DNA of 64,000 bases from an uncultured Bacteroidales bacterium. Its GTDB lineage: Bacteria > Bacteroidota > Bacteroidia > Bacteroidales > Bacteroidaceae. The position numbers and the translations under genes are program-made. Under the pieces are notes generated by a model. The model saw nothing but the letters and a program-made list of their open reading frames with translations, ran no database searches and was not told the origin of the DNA. Position 1 is the first letter of the stretch. Each line of letters starts with the position of its first letter. The stretch is from contig CADCAG010000012.1 of the NCBI GenBank assembly GCA_902799355.1, positions 1 to 64,000 of the forward strand, in the 5' to 3' direction. Shown piece by piece: positions 7,502 through 17,013 of this stretch.

Positions 7502-8590
7502 ATGATGAGAGAAGCAAGATTGATACTCAGCGATGGCACGGTATTCTATGGTCATTCGTTTGGCTTCGAGGCGGAGACCGTCGGAGAGGTGGTCTTTAAC
7601 ACCGCTATGACGGGCTATCCTGAGAGTCTGACAGACCCCAGCTATGCGGGTCAGATACTGGTAACGACATTCCCATTGATTGGCAACTACGGCGTGCCAG
7701 ATACAGGTATAGGCAGCGATGGTCTTCCCCTGTTTATGGAGAGCGACCGCATCCATCCCAAGGCACTGGTCGTCGCCGACTATAGTGAACGATATAGCCA
7801 TTGGAATGCCAAAGAGTCGTTGCCATCGTGGCTGAAGCGTGAAAAGATTCCTGCCATCACTGGCATTGACACCCGTCGCCTCACCAAGGTGCTCCGTGAG
7901 CATGGTGTGATGATGGGCAAAATCGTCATAGAGGGCGCTGCGATGGAATCGCAGCAAACAGAACAGGACTACGGCTCTGTCAACTGGGTGGAGAAGGTGA
8001 GCTGCAAGGACATCATCCGCTATAATGAAGGTGGAAGCAAGCGTGTTGTTCTCGTAGACTGTGGCGTGAAGGCTAACATCATCCGTTGTCTGATACGTCG
8101 TGGTGTGGAGGTCATCCGTGTGCCTTGGGACTACGACTTCAACGAGCTGGACTTTGACGGACTGTTCCTGGCCAACGGTCCTGGCGACCCTGAGCAGTGT
8201 GGCAAGACGGTAGAACATATCCGTACGTTCCTCAATCATAAGATGGTGCGCCCCTGCATGGGTATCTGCCTGGGCAACCAACTGCTGGCGCGTGCTGCTG
8301 GTGCTAATACCTACAAGCTGAAGTACGGTCACCGCTCACACAACCAACCAGTGAGAAAGGTGGGTACGAACCAGTGTTTCATTACCTCGCAGAACCACGG
8401 CTATGCTGTCGATGACTCGACGCTGCCTGCTGATTGGGAACCACTCTTCGTGAATATGAATGACGGTTCCAATGAGGGTATCCGTCATAAGACCAATCCC
8501 TGGATGTCGGCACAGTTCCACCCGGAAGCCTGCAGTGGTCCAACGGATACGGAGTTTATGTTTGACGAATTTGTAAAAATGTTAGGATGA
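7502..8590 (+). CDS. carA: carbamoyl-phosphate synthase small subunit
   Basis: A 362-residue glutaminase subunit that supplies ammonia to CarB for carbamoyl phosphate (arginine and pyrimidine synthesis). The N-terminal CPSase_sm_chain domain ([32 protein letters not shown]) is followed by a class I GATase with nucleophile Cys256 in MGICLGNQ and His-Glu in FHPEACSGP. Full length. It follows the purF-like gene by 6 bases and overlaps carB by 4 bases (ATGA), so the three are one operon. Confidence 0.96.
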   Translation: MMREARLILSDGTVFYGHSFGFEAETVGEVVFNTAMTGYPESLTDPSYAGQILVTTFPLIGNYGVPDTGIGSDGLPLFMESDRIHPKALVVADYSERYSHWNAKESLPSWLKREKIPAITGIDTRRLTKVLREHGVMMGKIVIEGAAMESQQTEQDYGSVNWVEKVSCKDIIRYNEGGSKRVVLVDCGVKANIIRCLIRRGVEVIRVPWDYDFNELDFDGLFLANGPGDPEQCGKTVEHIRTFLNHKMVRPCMGICLGNQLLARAAGANTYKLKYGHRSHNQPVRKVGTNQCFITSQNHGYAVDDSTLPADWEPLFVNMNDGSNEGIRHKTNPWMSAQFHPEACSGPTDTEFMFDEFVKMLG

Positions 8591-10287
8591 TGGAGAAGAA
8601 GGATATAAAGAAAGTATTGCTGTTAGGTAGCGGTGCATTGAAGATTGGTCAGGCTGGTGAGTTTGACTACAGCGGTGCACAGGCACTGAAAGCGCTGAAA
8701 GAAGAAGGGGTGGAGAGTGTGCTCATCAACCCCAATATCGCCACCGTACAGACCAGTGAAGGTGTCGCAGACAAGGTCTATTTCCAGCCTGTCAGAGCAG
8801 AGTTTGTGGAACGTGTCATCGAGAAAGAACGTCCCGACGGCATCCTGCTGAGTTTTGGTGGTCAGACAGCCCTCAACTGTGGTGTAGAACTGTATCAGAG
8901 TGGTGTCCTCGAGAAATACGGTGTGAAGGTGCTGGGAACCCCTGTTCAGGCCATCATCGATACGGAAGACCGCGACCTCTTTGTAAAGCGTCTCGACGAG
9001 ATAGGTGTGAAGACCATCAAGAGCGAGGCTTGTTCTACTGTCGAGGAGGTACAGAAGGCTGCTGCCTCGCTGGGCTTCCCTGTCATTCTGCGTGCCGCCT
9101 ATGCCCTGGGTGGTCTGGGTTCTGGCTTCTGCGATAATGAGGAACAGTTGCTGGCACAGGCTGAGGAGGCTTTCTCTTTCTCGCCACAGGTGTTGGTAGA
9201 GAAGTCGCTGAAGGGATGGAAAGAGATAGAGTATGAGGTGGTGCGTGACCGTTTCGACAACTGTATCACCGTTTGTAATATGGAGAACTTCGACCCGCTG
9301 GGCATCCATACAGGCGAGAGTATCGTCGTGGCGCCATCGCAGACACTTACCAATAGTGAGTACCATAAGTTGCGCGCCCTCGCCATCAAGATTATCCGCC
9401 ATATCGGTATCGTGGGTGAGTGTAACGTGCAGTATGCCCTCGACCCCAACAGTGAGGACTATCGTGTCATTGAGGTCAATGCCCGCCTCAGCCGCTCGTC
9501 GGCTTTGGCCAGCAAGGCTACGGGTTATCCCTTGGCATTCGTTGCTGCTAAGCTCGGCCTCGGCTATGGTCTCTTCGACCTGAAGAATAGCGTCACCAAG
9601 ACCACTTCCGCTTTCTTTGAACCCGCGCTCGACTATGCCGTAGTGAAGATTCCACGTTGGGATCTGACCAAGTTCCACGGTGTGAAGCGTGAACTCGGTT
9701 CCGCCATGAAGAGTGTTGGTGAGGTGATGGCCATCGGCCGTACCTTTGAGGAGGCGCTGCAGAAAGGTCTGCGCATGATAGGGCAGGGCATGCATGGCTT
9801 TGTAGAGAACCACGAGATCAAGATACAGGATATTGCCAAGTCACTCCACGAACCTACCGACATGCGTATCTTTGTGGTGTCTAAGGCGCTGAAGATTGGC
9901 TATACTGTCGAACAGATTCACGAGTTGACAAAGATTGACCGCTGGTTCCTTGAGAAGCTGAAGCATATCGTAGACATCGACGAGCAGCTGAAAGCGTATA
10001 GCCACCTGTCTGAGATCTCTGAGTATATGGAACCCAGCGAATTCATGGAGTACCTGAGTAGTCCGGAGATCTATCAGCTGCTGCATGACGCTAAGGTCTA
10101 TGGCTTCTCTGACTTCCAGATTGGTCGTGCTATTGGTTTGGAGAACCGCATGAAAATGGAACAGGCAGGTCTTACTATCCGCAAATGGCGTAAGGAACTG
10201 GGTATTGTGCCTACTGTCAACCAGATTGATACCCTTGCCGCGGAATATCCTGCCCAGACCAATTACCTCTACCTCTCTTATCTCTGA
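8587..10287 (+). CDS. carB: carbamoyl-phosphate synthase large subunit, N-terminal half only
   Basis: A 566-residue product matching the first half of CarB: the carboxyphosphate ATP-grasp domain ([46 protein letters not shown]) and the oligomerisation domain, ending at [20 protein letters not shown]. Full CarB is about 1070 residues; the second ATP-grasp domain (carbamate kinase step) and the allosteric domain are absent and do not follow in any frame before asnB. The stop TGA lies directly at the edge of a 32-bp repeat. Natural split CarB proteins exist in some archaea and in Aquifex, and the other half could lie elsewhere; a deletion or misassembly is as likely. Confidence 0.9.
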   Translation: MMEKKDIKKVLLLGSGALKIGQAGEFDYSGAQALKALKEEGVESVLINPNIATVQTSEGVADKVYFQPVRAEFVERVIEKERPDGILLSFGGQTALNCGVELYQSGVLEKYGVKVLGTPVQAIIDTEDRDLFVKRLDEIGVKTIKSEACSTVEEVQKAAASLGFPVILRAAYALGGLGSGFCDNEEQLLAQAEEAFSFSPQVLVEKSLKGWKEIEYEVVRDRFDNCITVCNMENFDPLGIHTGESIVVAPSQTLTNSEYHKLRALAIKIIRHIGIVGECNVQYALDPNSEDYRVIEVNARLSRSSALASKATGYPLAFVAAKLGLGYGLFDLKNSVTKTTSAFFEPALDYAVVKIPRWDLTKFHGVKRELGSAMKSVGEVMAIGRTFEEALQKGLRMIGQGMHGFVENHEIKIQDIAKSLHEPTDMRIFVVSKALKIGYTVEQIHELTKIDRWFLEKLKHIVDIDEQLKAYSHLSEISEYMEPSEFMEYLSSPEIYQLLHDAKVYGFSDFQIGRAIGLENRMKMEQAGLTIRKWRKELGIVPTVNQIDTLAAEYPAQTNYLYLSYL

Positions 10288-10405
10288 GCCCCCTAAGTTA
10301 GGGGGTTAGGGGTCTGAACAGGCTCAAGAATAGTGATCATTAACAATAGTATAAACAATTAAAAAGGGTGGTCGTTCAGACCCCCATCCCCCTAACTTAG
10401 GGGGC
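10288..10405. repeat. 32-bp inverted repeat pair between carB and asnB
   Basis: The arms 10288-10319 and 10374-10405 are inverted copies of a sequence starting GCCCCCTAAGTTAGGGGG, with two mismatches over 32 bases and a 54-base spacer. Each arm itself contains a CCCCCTAA/TTAGGGGG palindrome. The left arm abuts the premature carB stop codon and the right arm ends 12 bases before the asnB ATG. In RNA the pair would fold into a long hairpin in front of asnB. Confidence 0.8.
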
Positions 10406-10416
10406 ATTAAAGAATT

Positions 10417-12081
10417 ATGTGTGGAATCGTAGCGATATTGAATGTCAAGCAGCAGACACAGGCTCTGCGTGATAAGGCGTTGAAGATGAGTCAGAAGATC
10501 CGCCATCGCGGACCTGACTGGAGTGGTATCTACTGTGGTGGCTCTGCCATCCTTGCCCACGAGCGACTGAGCATCGTCGACCCTGAGAGTGGTGGACAGC
10601 CGTTGTTCTCGCCAGACCGTAAGCAGGTGCTGGCCGTCAATGGTGAGATCTACAACCACCAGGAGATTCGTCGCCGCTATGCCGGACAGTATGAGTTTCA
10701 GACGGGTAGCGACTGTGAGGTCATTCTTTCCCTCTATCGTGAGAAAGGCATCAACTTCCTCGAAGACCTCAGCGGCATCTTTGCCTTTGTGCTCTACGAC
10801 GAAGAGAAGAATGAGTTCCTCATAGCCCGTGACCCCATTGGTGTCATACCTCTTTATATTGGTTATGATGCTGACGGTACCGTCTATGTGGCCAGTGAAC
10901 TCAAGGCCCTCGAAGGACAGTGTGAGCGCTACGAGCCGTTCCTGCCCGGTCACTACTACTGGAGTGTAGATCCAGGACAGAAGTGGTACTATCGCCGTGA
11001 TTGGATGCAGTACGATGCCGTCAAGGAAAACCCCGCATCTGTGGAAGCCATCCACGATGCTTTGACAGATGCCGTCAAGCGACAGCTCATGTCCGACGTG
11101 CCCTATGGTGTCCTGCTTAGTGGTGGTCTTGACAGTAGCGTCATCTCTGCCATTGCTGAGAAGTTCAGCGAGCACCGCATCGAAGATGACAGCAAGACCA
11201 AAGCCTACTGGCCCCGTCTGCACTCGTTTGCCGTAGGACTGAAGGGCGCTCCCGACCTTGCTAAGGCCAAGTTGGTGGCTGACCATATCGGTACCGTTCA
11301 CCACGAGATCAACTATACCATCCAGGAGGGTCTTGACGCCATTCGTGACGTCATCTACTTCATCGAGACCTACGATGTCACCACCGTGCGTGCCTCTACG
11401 CCGATGTACCTGCTGGCTCGTGTCATCAAGTCGATGGGTATCAAGATGGTGCTCTCTGGCGAAGGTGCTGACGAGATCTTCGGTGGCTACCTCTATTTCC
11501 ATAAGGCTCCTACAGCAAAGGATTTCCATGAGGAGACGGTCCGCAAGCTCGGCAAGCTCTACCTTTACGACTGTCTGCGTGCCAACAAGAGTCTGTCGGC
11601 ATGGGGCGTAGAGGGTCGTGTGCCGTTCCTCGACAAGGAATTCCTGGATGTCGCCATGCGTACCAACCCTGAAGCCAAGATGTGTCCAGGCTCAACCATC
11701 GAAAAGAAGATTGTCCGTGAGGCTTTTGCCGACCTGCTGCCTGAAGAGGTTGCTTGGCGCCAGAAGGAGCAGTTCAGCGATGGTGTGGGCTATAGCTGGA
11801 TTGACACGCTGAAAGACATCACGTCGAAGACTGTCACCGACGAGCAGATGGCACATGCTGCTGAGCGCTTCCCCATCAACCCACCAAAGAACAAGGAAGA
11901 ATACTACTATCGCAGCATCTTTGCTGAGCACTTCCCCAGTGACAGTGCTGCCCGTAGCGTGCCCAGCGAGGCCAGCGTAGCCTGTTCTACGGCTATCGCC
12001 CTGGAGTGGGATGCTGCCTTCAAGAACATGAATGACCCCAGCGGACGTGCTGTGAAGGGTGTTCATGAGCAGGCATATTGA
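10417..12081 (+). CDS. asnB: asparagine synthase B, glutamine-hydrolysing
   Basis: A 554-residue enzyme making asparagine from aspartate, ATP and glutamine. Cys2 after the initiator Met is the class II glutaminase nucleophile (MCGIVAIL), with RHRGPD and NGEIYNH motifs. The synthetase domain has the PP-loop SGGLDSS at residues 235-241. Length is normal. It follows the truncated carB after 129 bases containing the inverted repeat, and a strong hairpin ends the unit. Confidence 0.96.
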   Translation: MCGIVAILNVKQQTQALRDKALKMSQKIRHRGPDWSGIYCGGSAILAHERLSIVDPESGGQPLFSPDRKQVLAVNGEIYNHQEIRRRYAGQYEFQTGSDCEVILSLYREKGINFLEDLSGIFAFVLYDEEKNEFLIARDPIGVIPLYIGYDADGTVYVASELKALEGQCERYEPFLPGHYYWSVDPGQKWYYRRDWMQYDAVKENPASVEAIHDALTDAVKRQLMSDVPYGVLLSGGLDSSVISAIAEKFSEHRIEDDSKTKAYWPRLHSFAVGLKGAPDLAKAKLVADHIGTVHHEINYTIQEGLDAIRDVIYFIETYDVTTVRASTPMYLLARVIKSMGIKMVLSGEGADEIFGGYLYFHKAPTAKDFHEETVRKLGKLYLYDCLRANKSLSAWGVEGRVPFLDKEFLDVAMRTNPEAKMCPGSTIEKKIVREAFADLLPEEVAWRQKEQFSDGVGYSWIDTLKDITSKTVTDEQMAHAAERFPINPPKNKEEYYYRSIFAEHFPSDSAARSVPSEASVACSTAIALEWDAAFKNMNDPSGRAVKGVHEQAY

Positions 12082-12106
12082 TAGTAATAAGGTGCAAGGT
12101 TCTAGG

Positions 12107-12144
12107 GAAATGAAAAAGAAAAGTTCATTTTTCTTTTTCATTTC
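12107..12144 (+). terminator. hairpin terminator after asnB
   Basis: A 15-bp perfect stem (12107-12121 with 12130-12144, arm GAAATGAAAAAGAAA) with an 8-base loop lies 25 bases after the asnB stop. The 3' arm is T-rich and more T residues follow. Confidence 0.65.
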
Positions 12145-12156
12145 TCTTGTTTTTCG

Positions 12157-12164
12157 TACCTTTG
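12157..12164 (+). promoter_or_regulatory. murQ promoter, -7 box TACCTTTG
   Basis: TACCTTTG followed by CAGC lies 34 bases before the murQ start and just after the asnB terminator. Confidence 0.7.
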
Positions 12165-12198
12165 CAGCGCAAAATCTGTTATGAGGTGAAATTACTCT

Positions 12199-13047
12199 AT
12201 GGTCAGCAAGACATTACAACGTAAAATCACTGAGCAGCCGTCACGCTACAACCACTTGGAACGCATGACGGTAGGCGAGCTGTTACAGCATATCAACGAT
12301 GAAGACCGCTTGGTGGCTGAGGCTGTCAACAAGACCCTTCCCCAGATAGAGGCTTTGGTAGAGGCCATTGAGCCAAGAATGAAGCGTGGTGGTCGTCTGT
12401 TTTATGTGGGTGCAGGTACCAGCGGCCGTCTGGGTGTCCTCGATGCCAGTGAGCTGCCTCCTACCTTTGGCGTATCAGAAGAGTGGGTGGTAGGCATTAT
12501 TGCTGGTGGTGACCAGGCCTTGCGCCATTCGATAGAGAAGGCTGAGGACGTTGCTGAATATGGCTGGCGCGACTTAGAGGCTTTTCAGCCCAAGGCTGAT
12601 GATGTCGTTATTGGTATTGCCGCCTCAGGAACCACGCCCTATGTCATTGGTGCTGTCGAGCAGGCCAAGCAGCATGGACTGCTGACCGGTTGTATTACCA
12701 GCAATCCTGACACCCCGTTGGCCGCTGTCGCCGACTATCCCATCGAGACCATTGTGGGTCCTGAGTTTGTGACAGGCTCCAGTCGTATGAAGAGTGGTAC
12801 AGCCCAGAAGATGGTGCTGAACATGATTTCTACGTCGCTGATGATTCGTATGGGGCGTGTCCGTGGCAACCGTATGGTTAAGATGCAACTGAAGAATGCC
12901 AAGCTCGTAGACCGTGGTACGCGTATGCTTCAGGAGTTTTTAGGTTTGGATTATGCCGAGGCCCAGCGCCGTCTGCTCAATGCCGGTAGTGTAGACCGTG
13001 CCCTAAGTGAAGAGCACATAGATTCTATAGAAGATTCTGATTGTTAG
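12199..13047 (+). CDS. murQ: N-acetylmuramic acid 6-phosphate etherase
   Basis: A 282-residue cytoplasmic SIS-domain enzyme that cleaves the lactyl ether of MurNAc-6-phosphate to GlcNAc-6-phosphate and lactate in peptidoglycan recycling. Family motifs are present: GRLFYVGAGTSGRLGVLDAS, ELPPTFG, GFVTGSSRMK-like FVTGSSRMKSGTAQK, and the C-terminal helical domain. Length is typical. It has its own promoter and is not linked to other recycling genes here. Confidence 0.95.
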   Translation: MVSKTLQRKITEQPSRYNHLERMTVGELLQHINDEDRLVAEAVNKTLPQIEALVEAIEPRMKRGGRLFYVGAGTSGRLGVLDASELPPTFGVSEEWVVGIIAGGDQALRHSIEKAEDVAEYGWRDLEAFQPKADDVVIGIAASGTTPYVIGAVEQAKQHGLLTGCITSNPDTPLAAVADYPIETIVGPEFVTGSSRMKSGTAQKMVLNMISTSLMIRMGRVRGNRMVKMQLKNAKLVDRGTRMLQEFLGLDYAEAQRRLLNAGSVDRALSEEHIDSIEDSDC

Positions 13048-13051
13048 TAAC

Positions 13052-13084
13052 AAAAAAAAGAAGAACACCCTCCCGGATGCTCCC
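13052..13084 (-). terminator. strong intrinsic terminator of the candidate small RNA
   Basis: On the minus strand a 10-bp stem with G-U pairs (GGGAGCATCC at 13084-13075 with GGGTGTTCTT at 13070-13061) closes a GGGA tetraloop and is followed directly by eight T residues (13059-13052). It is 5 bases from the end of murQ on the other strand. Confidence 0.7.
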
Positions 13085-13228
13085 CCCTCTCATATGTTTC
13101 ATCATTTCCTCGAAACATAATTTACTACATAACCAAAACTACTAACCTAAAACAAAATATGAATGATCTTTCTTACCTTAATCCTTGAAACAATCTTTAC
13201 TTTTACCTTTAAGACTTCCTCTGAAGAC
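13052..13228 (-). ncRNA. candidate small RNA convergent to murQ
   Basis: A minus-strand unit of about 175 bases has its own -7 box (13233-13240) and a strong terminator. It has no credible reading frame. Its 5' part is purine-rich with a near-repeat of AAGGTAAAAGTAAAGAT and AAGGTAAGAAAGAT; its middle has a 7-bp stem (ATGTTTC at 13094-13100 with GAAACAT at 13112-13118). I have an impression of having seen similar sequence in other Prevotella spacers but cannot name it. Identity unknown. Confidence 0.5.
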
Positions 13229-13232
13229 GATG

Positions 13233-13240
13233 CAAAGGTA
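13233..13240 (-). promoter_or_regulatory. promoter box of candidate small RNA, TACCTTTG
   Basis: The minus strand reads TACCTTTG then CATCG; no minus-strand gene follows, only the structured sequence ending in a terminator. The stretch 13241-13365 shows nothing else recognisable. Confidence 0.6.
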
Positions 13241-13365
13241 CAAATGTGTTCGCACACAGCCAAGTTTTCTTGTAATTTTTACACTAAAAACCTCATCTTA
13301 TTGACATAGGTCAATTAGAAGGTGGAAGAAACAGTTGATTTTGAGTAAAATACGGGTCTGTTGAC

Positions 13366-14241
13366 TTAGTATGTTACATAGGGTTCGAGACGTCGAATGG
13401 CGCCTTCTGTGAAGTCTTTCGAGAAGCGCAGGTCTTGCAGGCTCTTAATGTCGCCATGCAGGCGGCGATAGTCGACGATGGCCTTCGCCTGATAGTAATT
13501 GATGTAGGGGTGGCGGCGCAACTCCTGCAGCGAGAGTCTGTTGATGTTCAGATGCTGTGGGGTAGGGTGGCTGACGACGAAATACTTCTTGGCGGTTTGT
13601 GGAAAATCCTCAATCTCGTCCAACTGGTCTACACTGACGTAGCCTCCAATCCACTTGCCGTGGCGCACAATCTCCTTGGCGTAGTAGCTGCCAATGCCAG
13701 GCACCTTCATCAGCTGCGTGGTGTCAGCGGTGTTCAGCACGACGTGTTCGCCATCCTTCAGCTTGACGGGATAGCGCGTCGTGTCGCGTTCTTCTTTAGG
13801 GAACAGCGTGGAGGCTGGCTGATAGTCGTCAGAGATACGGATATAAGGCTCCAGGCGCAGGTAGTCCTTCTTGGTAAGACCATAGAGCTGGGCAAAGTCT
13901 CGCTTGCTGCGAAAGACGCCCCCTCGTGCCCTGTAGCGGTAAATGCTACGCACTTGCCAGGGTTGCAGACCCAGTCGCAGCAGTTGCGTGCTGTCGGCGG
14001 TATTGGGGTCGAAGGGGAACTCCTCGGTGTGGCGCATAGGTACCTCGCCAACCGTCATCGATGCGGAAGTATGCTTGCGGTAGTAGCCACGATAATTGGT
14101 GCTGTCCTGTAACGTACTGTCTTCCGTCGGCTGTCCTGTCAGCGCCGTCTGTTGCTCTCCGCCCGTCAGCCACAGGCCTATCAGGGCAAGGGTGGCTATG
14201 GCGATAGCTGTTTGTGCAATGCGGCGGTCGTTACGGTTCAT
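13366..14241 (-). CDS. helix-hairpin-helix (ComEA-like) protein
   Basis: A 291-residue protein with one N-terminal membrane anchor (about residues 8-25) and three helix-hairpin-helix DNA-binding repeats: near residues 75-135 (FDPNTADSTQLLRLGL), 165-215 (VLNTADTTQLMKVPGIGSYY) and 225-290 (LNINRLSLQELRRHPYINYY). ComEA-type proteins bind incoming DNA in natural transformation; in Bacteroidota, multi-HhH anchored proteins of this kind are widespread and their role is not proven. Its start overlaps the stop of the upstream NSS transporter by 4 bases. Confidence 0.8.
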   Translation of the reverse strand: MNRNDRRIAQTAIAIATLALIGLWLTGGEQQTALTGQPTEDSTLQDSTNYRGYYRKHTSASMTVGEVPMRHTEEFPFDPNTADSTQLLRLGLQPWQVRSIYRYRARGGVFRSKRDFAQLYGLTKKDYLRLEPYIRISDDYQPASTLFPKEERDTTRYPVKLKDGEHVVLNTADTTQLMKVPGIGSYYAKEIVRHGKWIGGYVSVDQLDEIEDFPQTAKKYFVVSHPTPQHLNINRLSLQELRRHPYINYYQAKAIVDYRRLHGDIKSLQDLRFSKDFTEGAIRRLEPYVTY

Positions 14242-15590
14242 AGGATGCCCAGCTGATGAAGGAATACCAGGATGATGCAGACAGGACAGACATAGCGTAC
14301 GGCAAAGAGGTATACGCGATAGAAGCTGTGGTTAAGCTGTCCGTAGTTGGTGAACTCGTCGTGCACCACCTGTCGGGGAATATACCAGCCTACAAACAGG
14401 CAGGCCAGCATGCCTCCCACAGGTAGCATGAAGTTGGCTGTCAGCTGGTCGCAGAAGTCCATGAGCGACAATCCCATGACCTCTATGTTGATAGCGCCTA
14501 CCGACCACGAGCACAACAGACAGAGCACGCCAGCCAGCATGGTGACCACCCATGCGGCGTATTTTCGTGGCATCTGGAACTCCTCCGTGAAGAAGGCGGT
14601 GCCTATCTCGTGCATCGAGATGGTCGATGTCAGGGCGGCGAACACCAACAGGGCGTAGAACATGATGCTGACCACATAGCCTACTACGGGCATACTGCCA
14701 AAGGCCTGTTGGAAGACGTTAGGTAGCGTGATAAAAATCAGTGAGGGCCCTGAGTCGGCACCAATGCCTACCGATGCTGCTGCAGGGAAGATGAGCAGTC
14801 CTGAGAGGATGGCTATCAGCGTGTCGAGCAAGGCTATCTGTCCTGCTGAGTGCAGCAGATTGGTTGTTCTGGAGAAGTAGCTGGCATAGGTACACAGGCA
14901 GGCAGTTCCCAGCGACAGCGAGAAGAAGGCTTGTCCGAGGGCTTCGAGAAGCACGTCGCCGCTAATCTTCGAGAAGTCAGGCTTCAGCAGGAACTTCACA
15001 CCCTCTATGGCACCAGGCAGCGAGCACGAGGCGATGACCAGTACCACCAGCAGGATGAGCAAGATGGGCATCAGCCATTTCGATGCCTTCTCAATGCCTT
15101 TGCGCACGCCACGCACTACGATGAGGTGGGTCATCACGATGAAGAGCAGGCCGCAGACTACGGGCTTCCACGCATTGCTGGAGAATGCTACGAAGTATTC
15201 CTGCACATATTGGCTGTCGCCCTGCACCTGTCCGGCGACAGAGGCATAGAGGTATTGCAGGCACCAGCCGGCGACAACGGCATAGAAACCTAAGATGATG
15301 GTCGAGGTGAGGATGCCCAGATAGCCGACAAAGCGCCAGGGACGTCCGTCTGACAGCTTGTCGTAGGCACGGGCGGCATTGGTCTGTGCGTGGCGACCCA
15401 CGATGAACTCGCTGACCATGCCTGGCACACCCAGCAGCATGATACACGCCACATACATCAATAGGAAGGCGGCACCACCGTTCTGTCCCGTCATATAGGG
15501 GAAGCGCCAGATGTTGCCCAGTCCTACCGCACTGCCTGCCGTAGCCAGCACAATGCCTATCTTACTGCCGAAATTACCGCGTTCAGTCAT
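14238..15590 (-). CDS. sodium-dependent NSS/SNF-family transporter
   Basis: A 450-residue membrane protein of the LeuT-type neurotransmitter:sodium symporter family, with the N-terminal signature GTAxSAVGLGNIWRFPY present as GSAVGLGNIWRFPY and about 11-12 predicted helices. Such bacterial transporters import amino acids with Na+. The substrate cannot be read from the sequence. It overlaps both neighbours by 4 bases and is paralogous to the next gene. Confidence 0.9.
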   Translation of the reverse strand: MTERGNFGSKIGIVLATAGSAVGLGNIWRFPYMTGQNGGAAFLLMYVACIMLLGVPGMVSEFIVGRHAQTNAARAYDKLSDGRPWRFVGYLGILTSTIILGFYAVVAGWCLQYLYASVAGQVQGDSQYVQEYFVAFSSNAWKPVVCGLLFIVMTHLIVVRGVRKGIEKASKWLMPILLILLVVLVIASCSLPGAIEGVKFLLKPDFSKISGDVLLEALGQAFFSLSLGTACLCTYASYFSRTTNLLHSAGQIALLDTLIAILSGLLIFPAAASVGIGADSGPSLIFITLPNVFQQAFGSMPVVGYVVSIMFYALLVFAALTSTISMHEIGTAFFTEEFQMPRKYAAWVVTMLAGVLCLLCSWSVGAINIEVMGLSLMDFCDQLTANFMLPVGGMLACLFVGWYIPRQVVHDEFTNYGQLNHSFYRVYLFAVRYVCPVCIILVFLHQLGIL

Positions 15591-16957
15591 TTAAGTAGTC
15601 CTAATTGGTGTAAAAAGATAATGAGGATGGCTAGCGGACAGATGTACTTCACCAGGAAGATGAAGCTGTGGAAGAAGCGTCCGCGCAGCTCGCCCCAGTT
15701 GGTGAACTCGTCGTGTACTATCTTGTGGGGTACCACCCAGCCAATGAAGATACATGTCAGGAAACCTACGATGGGCAGGAATATCTGACCAGTGATGAAG
15801 TCGAACCATTCGAACAGCGAACGGCCGAACATGACCAGACTGTCGACAGCCCCCAGCGACAGCGAGCAGAACGCACCGATGATGCTGGTCAGGATGGTGA
15901 CCCACATGGCGGCACGCTTACGGGTGGTATGCAGCTCTTCCTGGAAGAAGGCCGTCGACACCTCGTGCAGTGACATCAGCGATGTCAGCGCTGCCAGCGA
16001 CAGCAAGATGAAGAAGAGCAGCGAGATGATGTAGCCCACAATGGGGAAGGCTGCAAAAGCCTGCTGGAACACGTTGGGCAGCGTGATGAATATCAGCGAC
16101 GGACCACTGTCGGGGTTGACGCCTACTGAAAAAGCGGCAGGGAAAATCATGAGTCCTGCTAAGATGGCTACCATGCAGTCGATGACGGCTATCTGAGAGG
16201 CTGACTTCGTCAGGTCGGTATACTTTGAGAAGTAGCTGGCATAGGTACACAGACAGCCCATGCCGATGCTCAGCGAGTAGAATGACTGTCCCAGGGCACC
16301 CAGGAACACGTCGCCCGTAATCTTCGAGAAGTCGGGCTTGAACAGAAACTCTATACCCTTCTCTGCATTAGGCAGCATGCACGACGCCACCACGATGATG
16401 AGCAACAATATAAATAAGGTGGGCATCAACATCTTCGAGGCACGCTCAATACCGTTGCGCACGCCGTGCTCGATAATCAGGTAGGTCATGCCCAGAATGA
16501 TGACCGTCCACAGGACGGGCTTCACAGGGTCGCTGCTCAACTCGGTAAAATACGTGCGGAAATAGTCGGGGTTGCCCTGCAGATGTCCTGCCAGCGACGC
16601 CCACACATATTGCAGACACCAACCGCTGACCACAGCGTAGTAGCCCGTAATTAGGAATCCCGTCAACACCCCCAGATAGCCTATCAGTGCCCACGGCGTA
16701 CGGCCTGCCAGCAGTCTGTAGGCTCGTGCTGTATTGGAGTGGCCATGGCGACCCACAATGAATTCGCTGATCATACAGGGAATACCCAGCAACAGCACGC
16801 ATACCACGTAGATGATGATGAATACGGCACCACCGTTCTGTCCCGTCATATAGGGGAAACGCCACACGTTGCCCAGACCTACTGCCGAGCCTGCCGTAGC
16901 CAGTATCACACCCAGCTTACTGCCGAAATTATCTCTTTCGTTTACATTATTCGTCAT
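15587..16957 (-). CDS. sodium-dependent NSS/SNF-family transporter
   Basis: A 456-residue paralogue of the downstream transporter (same GSAVGLGNVWRFPYMTGQNG signature and closely similar helices throughout). The tandem arrangement with ATGA overlap indicates duplication and co-expression, perhaps with different amino-acid preference. A -7 box lies only 8 bases upstream of the ATG, so the transcript has an extremely short leader. Confidence 0.9.
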   Translation of the reverse strand: MTNNVNERDNFGSKLGVILATAGSAVGLGNVWRFPYMTGQNGGAVFIIIYVVCVLLLGIPCMISEFIVGRHGHSNTARAYRLLAGRTPWALIGYLGVLTGFLITGYYAVVSGWCLQYVWASLAGHLQGNPDYFRTYFTELSSDPVKPVLWTVIILGMTYLIIEHGVRNGIERASKMLMPTLFILLLIIVVASCMLPNAEKGIEFLFKPDFSKITGDVFLGALGQSFYSLSIGMGCLCTYASYFSKYTDLTKSASQIAVIDCMVAILAGLMIFPAAFSVGVNPDSGPSLIFITLPNVFQQAFAAFPIVGYIISLLFFILLSLAALTSLMSLHEVSTAFFQEELHTTRKRAAMWVTILTSIIGAFCSLSLGAVDSLVMFGRSLFEWFDFITGQIFLPIVGFLTCIFIGWVVPHKIVHDEFTNWGELRGRFFHSFIFLVKYICPLAILIIFLHQLGLLK

Positions 16958-16965
16958 AGCGCTTG

Positions 16966-16973
16966 CAAAAGTA
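16966..16973 (-). promoter_or_regulatory. promoter box for the transporter operon, TACTTTTG
   Basis: The minus strand reads TACTTTTG; the box ends 8 bases before the transporter ATG. It is back-to-back with the plus-strand box at 16986-16993. Confidence 0.65.
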
Positions 16974-16985
16974 TAAAATATTTCT

Positions 16986-16993
16986 TACTTTTG
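16986..16993 (+). promoter_or_regulatory. promoter box for the VanZ-like gene, TACTTTTG
   Basis: TACTTTTG then CAGC, 20 bases before the ATG at 17014; the spacer is purine-rich (AAGAAGAAAAG). Confidence 0.65.
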
Positions 16994-17013
16994 CAGCAAA
17001 AAAAGAAGAAAAG

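Noticed and set aside
7061-8332. 423-codon frame antisense to carA
   Set aside because: Shadow of carA and the purF-like end; part of it is the complement of the GC-rich repeat.
10324-11529. 401-codon frame antisense to asnB
   Set aside because: Same reason: mirror of a real coding frame, with low-complexity translation.
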